In this document: positions 1-4,645 of the stretch, one piece after another
Layout of the letters: each line of letters begins with the position of its first letter
Numbering within the stretch: the stretch's first letter is position 1
Source of the DNA: Syntrophobacterales bacterium
GTDB taxonomy: Bacteria > Desulfobacterota > Syntrophobacteria > BM002
Length of the DNA stretch: 6,297 bases
Reading direction: 5' to 3'
Assembly (NCBI GenBank): GCA_030613915.1
Contig: JAUWKY010000149.1
Span: 1-6,297, forward strand
Notes under the pieces: generated by a model
What the model saw: the letters and a program-made list of their open reading frames with translations, nothing else
What the model was told of the DNA's origin: nothing
The model's database searches: none
Made by a program: the position numbers and the translations under genes

Positions 1-1
1 C

Positions 2-1507
2 CGGGATAAGGAATTTTTTCAAGGAGCCAAAGACATCGAGGTTTTGACCAACACCGAGGCCCTCAGCATTGACCGCCAGGAGAAGAAAGTTCATATCCAG
101 AATCTAACAACCGGGGAAGATACCACCCTACCCTATGACAAGCTTGTGCTTGCCACCGGCAGTCGTCCCAGACGCTTGGACATACCCGGAATCGATCTGG
201 AGGGAGTTTTCGCCGTGAGCAATATGAATGCGGCCATTGCTATTAAAGAGAGAATTGCAAGCGGCCAGGTAGAAAACGCGCTTATCATTGGTGGAGGGTT
301 TATTGGTCTGGAGATGGCAGAAGCTCTCACTGATATGTGGGGCATAGAGACCACGGTGGTGGAGATCACCGACCAGCTCCTTCCAGGTTTAGTCAGTAAG
401 AACATGGCCAAGATTGTCCAACATCACATGGAAGAGCAAGGAGTCGCTTTTCAGCTGGAGGACAGGGTTGAGCGTCTGGAGGGAAACAAAAAGGTGGAGC
501 GGGCCATCACCACCGGGGGAATTATTGAAACAGATATGGTAATCGTTGCCGTGGGAGCTGAACCGAATTCTGACCTGGCCAGGGCTGCTGGTTTGGAGGT
601 TTCACTCAGGGGCGGCATCGTGGTGAACAGTAGAATGCAAACGTCCGACCCGGATATATACGCAGGTGGAGATTGCGTGGAAGTGACCAATTTAATAACC
701 GGCAAGCCTGGTTATTACCCCCTTGGTTCCATGGCCAACCGACAGGGACGAATCATTGGAGCCAATCTTGCCGGGGGGAATAGTGAGTTTCCCGGTGCTG
801 TGGGAAGTTTTGTTGTGAAAGTGTTTGAGTTGTCTGTTGCCGCTGCTGGATTAAGTAGTGATGTGGCACGCAGTGAAGGATTTGATGCCATTAGTGCCCT
901 GGTAATCCAGTTTGACCGGGCCCATTTTTACCCGGAAAAGGATCTTATGACCTTAGAAATGGTAGTGGAAAGAGGTACCGGCAGGGTACTCGGGATCCAG
1001 GGCGTGGGCAGTATGGGCGACGGCACGGTTGGCCGGATCAATGCGGTGGCCTCCATTCTCAAATACAATCCCACCACAGAAGATATAGGTAACCTGGAAC
1101 TGGCCTATTCTCCACCATTTTCCGCGGCCATGGATATTCTAAATGCTCTCGGAAACACAGCAGAGAACATTTTGGCCGGGAAGAACAGGGTTGTGGATGT
1201 GGATGATTTCGATGAACTTTGGAAACAAAGAGAGAAAGGCGACGTGGTTTTCTTGGACTGCCGTGGCTGGGGGAATGCGGAACCTTTTGTCGAGAAGTAT
1301 TCGGATCATTGGAAAAGCATTCCTCAGGATGAACTGCGGCTGAGAATTGCGGAAGTGCCTAAAGACAAGAAGCTCGTGCTGATTTGTAACACCGGAGTGC
1401 GTTCCTATGAGGCTCAAGTAACCCTGGACCAAATGGGGATAGGCGACACCTGTAACCTTCAAGGTGGCGTGGCCGCTCTGAAAAAATGGGGACTGGATCT
1501 CGTATAG
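2..1507 (+). CDS. CoA-disulfide / persulfide reductase-like flavoprotein with C-terminal rhodanese domain (5' partial)
   Basis: NAD(P)H-dependent flavoprotein of the pyridine nucleotide-disulfide oxidoreductase family, expected to reduce CoA disulfide, CoA persulfide or polysulfide in the cytoplasm. The frame is open to the window edge, and the 14 codons before the TTG at 44 (RDKEFFQGAKDIEV) read like the family, so TTG44 is internal. The missing N-terminus should carry the FAD-binding GxGxxG and the redox-active cysteine. Counting from TTG44: LATGS at 36-40; NAD(P)H-binding GGGFIGLE at 83-90; FAD-contacting YAGGDC at 206-211; dimerisation domain about 245-365 with HFYPE and AYSPPFS; rhodanese domain about 384-487 with active-site loop CNTGVRS, Cys449. 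This architecture is known from CoADR-RHD and NADH-dependent persulfide reductases (Npsr). The first half of the rhodanese domain departs from the usual form, with a longer NAEPFVEKYSDHW segment. It ends in TAG; the next gene is 164 bases downstream. Exact substrate is inference. Confidence 0.93.
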   Translation, partial: RDKEFFQGAKDIEVLTNTEALSIDRQEKKVHIQNLTTGEDTTLPYDKLVLATGSRPRRLDIPGIDLEGVFAVSNMNAAIAIKERIASGQVENALIIGGGFIGLEMAEALTDMWGIETTVVEITDQLLPGLVSKNMAKIVQHHMEEQGVAFQLEDRVERLEGNKKVERAITTGGIIETDMVIVAVGAEPNSDLARAAGLEVSLRGGIVVNSRMQTSDPDIYAGGDCVEVTNLITGKPGYYPLGSMANRQGRIIGANLAGGNSEFPGAVGSFVVKVFELSVAAAGLSSDVARSEGFDAISALVIQFDRAHFYPEKDLMTLEMVVERGTGRVLGIQGVGSMGDGTVGRINAVASILKYNPTTEDIGNLELAYSPPFSAAMDILNALGNTAENILAGKNRVVDVDDFDELWKQREKGDVVFLDCRGWGNAEPFVEKYSDHWKSIPQDELRLRIAEVPKDKKLVLICNTGVRSYEAQVTLDQMGIGDTCNLQGGVAALKKWGLDLV

Positions 1508-1534
1508 TCAGTTGTCAGTGGTCCGTCGTCCGTG
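1507..1534 (+). repeat. heptamer tandem array, GTCAGTT/GTCCGTC type
   Basis: Four consecutive 7-base units can be read: GTCAGTT, GTCAGTG, GTCCGTC, GTCCGTG. The first G is the last base of the TAG stop of the preceding gene, so the array abuts the coding region with no spacer. The same family recurs in inverted orientation at 1620-1646. Function unknown; it resembles the short tandem heptamer repeats described in some bacterial intergenic regions. Confidence 0.7.
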
Positions 1535-1570
1535 GCTTAGCTGATTGATACTAGATAAATATTCTGGCTG

Positions 1571-1584
1571 GACAAGCTCAGGGC
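1571..1584 (+). repeat. partial copy of the GACAAGCTCAGGGC intergenic element
   Basis: GACAAGCTCAGGGC lies between the two inverted heptamer arrays. It matches the core of the hairpin element at 4484-4531, where GACAAG and GCTCAGGGC are separated by an insertion. With only 14 bases the match could be chance, but the full word is the collapsed form of the second element. Confidence 0.35.
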
Positions 1585-1619
1585 TTATTGGCTAGGGGAT
1601 AAGAAAAATAACTGATGTG

Positions 1620-1646
1620 CAACTGACGACTGACAACGGACAATTC
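1620..1646 (-). repeat. heptamer tandem array, inverted copy
   Basis: Plus-strand units CAACTGA, CGACTGA, CAACGGA and CAATTC follow a 7-base period. On the minus strand they read GTCCGTT, GTCAGTC, GTCAGTT, the same family as the array at 1507-1534. The two arrays face each other across about 85 bases, so a transcript could fold them into an imperfect stem just upstream of the radical SAM gene. Confidence 0.65.
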
Positions 1647-1659
1647 ATCACTTCCCAAC

Positions 1660-1663
1660 GGAG
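1660..1663 (+). promoter_or_regulatory. ribosome binding site supporting a TTG start
   Basis: GGAG ends 8 bases before the TTG at 1672. The frame has a TGA at 1624-1626 and no ATG or GTG between it and 1672, so TTG 1672 (or the adjacent TTG 1675) is the only reasonable start for the radical SAM gene. Confidence 0.6.
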
Positions 1664-1671
1664 AACAGGGA

Positions 1672-2670
1672 TTGTTGAGACGACAAAGTGAATTTGAGAT
1701 AAAGCACCTTCAATCAGGAGGAATAATCACCAATTACTACTGCACCTCCGCCTGTGGTCATTGCCTCTATTACTGCAGTCCGCGGTGGAAGAAGGAATAC
1801 ATTGACAGGGAGACCCTGATAGAAGTTTTAAAAAAAATCAAGAGCCTCGGCTGCCGTTCTGTCCATATCGGCGGCGGGGAGTCGTTTCTCAACCTTGCTG
1901 GACTGAAAATGGTTGTCGAAACAGTTCACTCCTTGAGGGTCAATATTGAGTATGTGGAGACGAATTCTTCCTGGTTCAAAGACCGTGAGTCTGCGATAGA
2001 GACTCTATCTTCTCTGAGAGAAAGAGGCCTTTCCACCCTGCTCATATCCATGAGTCCATTTCATAACGAGCACATACCCTTTTATAAAGTCAAAGGGGTA
2101 ATAGAAGCGTGCAGAGAGGCTAATATAAGCGTTTTTCCCTGGATATCAGAATTTTATCCGGAGATTGCTGCATTTGACGACCGGACCACTCACCCGGTTT
2201 CCGAGTATGAAGAAAAATATGGGGACAATAATCTCTCAAGGATTCCTTCGCGGTATTGGATACATTTTGGTGGAAGAGCTCTAAAGACCTTTGCCAGAGT
2301 TTATGGAACGAGGAATTACCAGGACACTCTTTCAGCAAACAAGGGAGGATGCAGGGAACTCCTGGATGTCAGTCACTTCCACTGCGACCTGTATGGAAAC
2401 TATATCCCGGGACTCTGTTCTGGTCTTGCCATAAGATGTGACCATGTCGGCACTGCTCTCTCCCAAAACGATTATCCCTTCTTGACCACCCTTTTCCGTG
2501 AAGGCATTGGTGGTTTTGGGGATCTCGCCGCCAGCAAATATGGCTTCGAACCTTCCAGGGAATACATGTCCAAATGTGACCTTTGCTTTGACATCAGAAA
2601 GTACCTGGTCTTGCAGGTGGGAGTGAGCTCAAGAGAGCTCCAGCCCAAGGGCTTCTATGAAAACCTTTAG
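1672..2670 (+). CDS. radical SAM protein with C-terminal auxiliary cysteine set, substrate unknown
   Basis: 332-residue radical SAM enzyme. The canonical CxxxCxxC is C24-C28-C31 (YYCTSACGHC), which binds the [4Fe-4S] cluster that cleaves S-adenosylmethionine; the GGE motif is HIGGGE, 65-70, and a strand with VETNSS follows at 95-100. Beyond the barrel lie C227, C238, C249 and C256 (including GNYIPGLC) and a C302-x2-C305 pair (KCDLC). These resemble a SPASM/twitch-type auxiliary cluster region, but the spacing does not fit the standard SPASM pattern (GX6C instead of GX4C, and no CX5CX3C after the CX2C). No signal peptide or membrane segment is seen, so it should be cytoplasmic. Start TTG is fixed by an upstream in-frame stop and a GGAG site. 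Proteins with auxiliary clusters often modify peptides or oxidise alcohols or thiols, but the sequence here does not name a substrate. The gene stands alone between a repeat-bearing gap and a convergent gap. Confidence 0.9.
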   Translation: MLRRQSEFEIKHLQSGGIITNYYCTSACGHCLYYCSPRWKKEYIDRETLIEVLKKIKSLGCRSVHIGGGESFLNLAGLKMVVETVHSLRVNIEYVETNSSWFKDRESAIETLSSLRERGLSTLLISMSPFHNEHIPFYKVKGVIEACREANISVFPWISEFYPEIAAFDDRTTHPVSEYEEKYGDNNLSRIPSRYWIHFGGRALKTFARVYGTRNYQDTLSANKGGCRELLDVSHFHCDLYGNYIPGLCSGLAIRCDHVGTALSQNDYPFLTTLFREGIGGFGDLAASKYGFEPSREYMSKCDLCFDIRKYLVLQVGVSSRELQPKGFYENL

Positions 2671-2682
2671 GGTGGGAAAGGG

Positions 2683-2704
2683 AGTTTGGTTTATGGGCCA
2701 AACT
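2683..2704 (+). terminator. stem-loop just after the radical SAM stop, weak terminator candidate
   Basis: AGTTTGG (2683-2689) pairs perfectly with CCAAACT (2698-2704) around an 8-base loop, 12 bases beyond the TAG. What follows is GACTTTG, not a proper T run, so termination is uncertain. The loop contains an ATG (2693-2695) preceded by AAGGGAG, so the structure could instead affect initiation of the small ORF. Confidence 0.3.
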
Positions 2705-2788
2705 GACTTTGTCCATTTCGCCAAATTTGGTGATTTCACAAAACGTATTCGCCTTAGATCGTCGCCGATAACTGATTGTATTTATTGA
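2693..2788 (+). CDS. possible 31-residue peptide downstream of the radical SAM gene
   Basis: ATG at 2693 is preceded by AAGGGAG at 2678-2684 with 8 bases of spacing, a good ribosome binding site. The frame runs 31 codons to TGA at 2786-2788. The peptide starts MGQTDFVHFAKFGDF and ends in ITDCIY; it is basic in the middle (TKRIRLRSS), with one Cys near the end and no membrane segment. It begins 22 bases after the radical SAM stop, in the same direction. Short peptides next to radical SAM enzymes can be their substrates, but I see no known leader motif, and an ORF this short can arise by chance. Not recognised. Confidence 0.2.
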   Translation: MGQTDFVHFAKFGDFTKRIRLRSSPITDCIY

Positions 2789-2885
2789 GTTAATTTGTCT
2801 TTTGTGCTCCTTGGCATCATTCCTGCCTATGTCAATAGAACAGTGGTTCAAAAACTCCTTGTTTTGCTCTAGCTTTATGGCCCCT

Positions 2886-2928
2886 GCCCCCCTCAGAGCC
2901 GAGTGCGCTGGTGGGGGCTCCCCTTTTT
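2886..2928 (+). terminator. GC-rich hairpin with T run, candidate terminator for the plus-strand genes
   Basis: GCCCCC (2886-2891) can pair with GGGGGC (2913-2918), with further short pairing possible inside the loop, followed by TCCCC and then TTTTT at 2924-2928. The T run lies 5 bases past the stem, slightly late for a classic intrinsic terminator. It is 215 bases downstream of the radical SAM stop. On the minus strand no T run follows, so it would serve only rightward transcription. Confidence 0.4.
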
Positions 2929-2952
2929 ATGCGGGCAACTCATAAGATTCTG

Positions 2953-2980
2953 CAATCTACAATCTCAAATCTACAATCAA
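2953..2980. repeat. heptamer tandem array, CAATCTA type
   Basis: Four 7-base units are visible: CAATCTA, CAATCTC, AAATCTA, CAATCAA. The period and the AATC core match the array at 4580-4607 (GCAATCC units). The array lies 7 bases beyond the end of the minus-strand open frame that follows the aldo/keto reductase gene. Function unknown. Confidence 0.65.
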
Positions 2981-2987
2981 CACTGCT

Positions 2988-3140
2988 CTAGAAAATGTCG
3001 GGCTCAACATCCCGACTGTATTCTACCCCAGGCATGCCGAAACCGTGATGTCTGAAAAAATCAACCTCTCCGAGGTTTTCTCTGATAATGTCCAAAACCT
3101 GTGCTTTAATCTCTTGTGAGAAAGCATCTCCGCATATGGG
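2988..3140 (-). pseudogene. 50-codon open frame in frame with, and directly after, the aldo/keto reductase stop
   Basis: After the TAG at 3141-3143 the same minus-strand frame stays open for 50 codons to a second TAG at 2988-2990. The translation looks protein-like: an amphipathic stretch EIKAQVLDIIRENLGEV, then FFRHHGFGMPG and a tail SRDVEPDIF. There is no ATG near the beginning; the only starts are ATA immediately after the stop or a TTG at codon 16, neither with a clear ribosome binding site. The aldo/keto reductase itself ends where its family normally does, so this is more likely a small separate or decayed gene than a true extension. The helix followed by a glycine-rich turn and an acidic DxxPD segment faintly recalls minimal nucleotidyltransferase (MNT) antitoxins, but their Gly-Ser signature is absent. 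Identity not established. Confidence 0.3.
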
Positions 3141-4352
3141 CTAAGCCAATAATTTCTGAGCCTTTCTCATTGCCTTGCCAATAGGAATTCCCTGCGGGCA
3201 TCTATTTTCGGCCAGGGAATAGTCGATATTCCCAATTAACTCACGGATATCAGGTGAGAGACTGGCATATAAAGACCTGGCGCGATCGTAATCATCATAG
3301 CTTTGATGGTACATCAGATAGCGCATGACATCAGCAACTGGAATATCTTCGGCCAACGCAGTTTGGCAAATGTTGCTGCAGCCTGCGCAGTAGTTAGAGG
3401 CGGTCTCCCGGGCGTACTGATCCAGAAGGTGCAGATCCCTAGCAGAAAGATTCGTCCTGCCCATTGCGGCCGCAACGTTGGACATCAGGATGGTAAGATT
3501 CGGCATCTGCGAACATACGCTGGCTATGTTGGGATTTTCCCAGACAGCCTTGAGTCTGGCCTGCTTATCCGTGAATCCCTTTTGGATAAAACTATCTACT
3601 AGTTTGGCTGCACCGGAAGAGTCGAAAGACCAGCCCCCCTGGGTTTTCATGGCAGTTAAGCCGATGCCAGCCTCGGTGCAAGCCGCTACCGCCTCTTGCA
3701 TTTTACTCTTGTTCATGAGCCTGTAATTGTAGGTCATCATGATGCCGTCGATCCAACTCAGTTTGGCCGCTTCCAGCATACATTCTTCCATATTACTGTG
3801 AGTGCTAAATCCGAAGAATCTGATTTTTGCTTCGGCCTTGGCCTTCTTGGCCCAAGCTCTGGTGTCATCATCGAGCTCGTCAATGGAGCTAATTCCATGG
3901 ACGAAGTAGAGATCCACATAGTCTGTTTTCATTCTTTCCAGGGATCTATTGAGCAATCGAGTCATCCCCCCCGGATCTCTTGCATCAGATTTTGTGACCA
4001 GAAATATCTTCTTGCGGGTTTCTGGGTATTTGCCAAAAAACTTGCCGACCCCTCTCTCGCTTCTCCCGCCCTCGTAGCAATCAGCGGTATCCCAGTAGGT
4101 AACGCCCCATTTCAGGGCTTGTCTGAGCAGCAGCTGATTGGAAGGGATATCAAACATGCCACCCAGAGAGAGGGTTGAGACTCGTGCTCCCGTTTTGCCG
4201 AAAGGTCTGTTGGGGAGCCCTGCGAGTCCTGTGCCGGAGCTTTCACTGATCTTACCCACTGTTTCGGTTGCGCCCAGAAGAGAGCCTACGGTAGCCGCCC
4301 CGGCTGTTTTGAGAAAATCGCGCCGCGAGAACTGATTCTGTTTCTTGGACAT
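3141..4352 (-). CDS. Tat-exported aldo/keto reductase with C-terminal [4Fe-4S] motif
   Basis: 403-residue oxidoreductase, probably extracytoplasmic. The N-terminus has a twin-arginine signal, SRRDFLKTAG at 9-18, followed by a hydrophobic stretch to about 28. The aldo/keto reductase barrel starts near 48 (NRPFGKTGARVSTLSLGG) and keeps the complete catalytic tetrad: D88 and Y93 (WDTADCY), K121 (VTKSD) and H152 (FVHG). The C-terminus carries C322-x2-C325-x3-C329 (YCAGCSNIC) and C385-Pro, a ferredoxin-like [4Fe-4S] set. Where NADPH-dependent members have a PGxxxxxxxxEN-type phosphate-binding segment, this protein reads SVCSQMPNLTILMSNVAA (278-295), so use of soluble NAD(P)H is doubtful. Start ATG 4352 has AAGGA 7 bases upstream. 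Start and length suit the Tat-type iron-sulfur aldo/keto reductases of anaerobes. The gene follows the polyferredoxin gene after 293 bases on the same strand. Physiological substrate unknown. Confidence 0.92.
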   Translation of the reverse strand: MSKKQNQFSRRDFLKTAGAATVGSLLGATETVGKISESSGTGLAGLPNRPFGKTGARVSTLSLGGMFDIPSNQLLLRQALKWGVTYWDTADCYEGGRSERGVGKFFGKYPETRKKIFLVTKSDARDPGGMTRLLNRSLERMKTDYVDLYFVHGISSIDELDDDTRAWAKKAKAEAKIRFFGFSTHSNMEECMLEAAKLSWIDGIMMTYNYRLMNKSKMQEAVAACTEAGIGLTAMKTQGGWSFDSSGAAKLVDSFIQKGFTDKQARLKAVWENPNIASVCSQMPNLTILMSNVAAAMGRTNLSARDLHLLDQYARETASNYCAGCSNICQTALAEDIPVADVMRYLMYHQSYDDYDRARSLYASLSPDIRELIGNIDYSLAENRCPQGIPIGKAMRKAQKLLA

Positions 4353-4359
4353 ACCTGTT

Positions 4360-4364
4360 TCCTT
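4360..4364 (-). promoter_or_regulatory. ribosome binding site of the aldo/keto reductase gene
   Basis: On the minus strand AAGGA precedes ATG 4352 by 7 bases. It supports the start that gives a complete Tat signal at the N-terminus. Confidence 0.6.
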
Positions 4365-4371
4365 CTGTCGA

Positions 4372-4399
4372 GCATAGCGCCAAGCGCATAGCGTAAATA
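4372..4399. repeat. heptamer tandem array, GCATAGC type
   Basis: Units GCATAGC, GCCAAGC, GCATAGC and a diverged GTAAATA keep a 7-base period. The array lies 20 bases upstream of the aldo/keto reductase start, so it falls within its likely 5' untranslated or promoter region. Confidence 0.6.
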
Positions 4400-4413
4400 G
4401 TCAAACAGTTGAT

Positions 4414-4453
4414 TAGAGAATTAGAAAATTAGAGAATTAGTCAAATAGTTAAA
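4414..4453. repeat. octamer tandem array, TAGAGAAT type
   Basis: TAGAGAAT, TAGAAAAT, TAGAGAAT, TAGTCAAA and TAGTTAAA follow each other with a strict 8-base period and a shared TAG start. The period differs from the 7-base arrays around it. Beyond 4453 the sequence grades into AATCG-containing words (to about 4480) related to the AATCC units at 4580-4607. Confidence 0.65.
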
Positions 4454-4483
4454 ATCGTAGAAATCGCAATCCAAATCGCGGCT

Positions 4484-4531
4484 GCCCTTCGACAAGACCT
4501 GTCGACGAGCTCAGGTCGAGTCGCTCAGGGC
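4484..4531. repeat. long imperfect hairpin built from a nested CTTCGACAAGCTCAGGG-like element
   Basis: Three stems stack: GCCCT/AGGGC (4484-4488 with 4527-4531), CGAC/GTCG (4490-4493 with 4520-4523) and GACCTG/CAGGTC (4496-4501 with 4512-4517), about 15 pairs in all around a 10-base loop. The outer parts (CCCTTCGACAAG and CTCAGGGCGAG) join into a word that I recall as a common dispersed intergenic repeat; the inner part (CTGTCGACGAGCTCAGG) is a variant of the same word, so one copy seems inserted in another. It could act as a transcript-stabilising or weak terminating structure between the two minus-strand genes. Confidence 0.55.
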
Positions 4532-4579
4532 GAGGAAAGCCGCTCCCACAGGAAAATCCCTGTTTTCTGCTTTTTTTTT

Positions 4580-4607
4580 GAAATCCGCAATCCGCAATCC
4601 GAAATGT
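4580..4607. repeat. heptamer tandem array, GCAATCC type
   Basis: Units GAAATCC, GCAATCC, GCAATCC and GAAATGT have a 7-base period. A run of nine T (4571-4579) precedes the array. The AATC core links it to the array at 2953-2980. It starts 39 bases past the stop of the polyferredoxin gene. Confidence 0.65.
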
Positions 4608-4645
4608 ACACGCTGTCTGTTGCCAGCTAACCCTTACGCGATAAT

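Larger units (their letters stand above)
2671..3140. other. convergent intergenic region of 470 bases
   Basis: This lies between the ends of the radical SAM gene (plus) and the aldo/keto reductase gene (minus). It contains a stem-loop 12 bases after the radical SAM stop, a possible 31-codon ORF, a perfect 10-base palindrome CCAAATTTGG at 2721-2730, a GC-rich hairpin with a T run at 2886-2928, a heptamer array at 2953-2980 and a 50-codon minus-strand open frame at 2988-3140. The stretch 2790-2880 shows nothing I can identify. Minus-strand codons across 2594-2851 stay open for 85 codons but run into the radical SAM gene and look unlike a protein. Confidence 0.7.

Noticed and set aside
44..46. 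TTG as the start of the first gene
   Set aside because: The frame is open upstream to the window edge and the 14 preceding codons match the enzyme family, so the start is outside the window.
694..716. AATAACC/GGTTATT inverted repeat within the first gene
   Set aside because: It lies inside well-conserved coding sequence and is most simply explained by the codons used.
2594..2851. 85-codon minus-strand open frame in the convergent gap
   Set aside because: It overlaps the end of the radical SAM gene, has no clear ribosome binding site, and its translation is not protein-like in the overlapping part.
3696..4178. 160-codon plus-strand open frame opposite the aldo/keto reductase gene
   Set aside because: It is antisense to a clearly recognised gene with complete catalytic motifs, and its translation resembles no protein family.
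4376..4444. TTGACT words on the minus strand (4399-4404 and 4439-4444) as -35 boxes for the aldo/keto reductase gene
   Set aside because: No convincing -10 box lies 16-18 bases downstream of either, and the words arise from the TAGTCAAA repeat units.
4548..4579. ACAGG/CCTGT hairpin followed by nine T as a terminator
   Set aside because: The T run follows the stem only on the plus strand, where no gene ends, and the stem has just five pairs with an 8-base spacer.
1507..4607. CRISPR array made of the short repeats
   Set aside because: Units are 7-8 bases, directly adjacent, with no spacers of uniform length and no cas genes.
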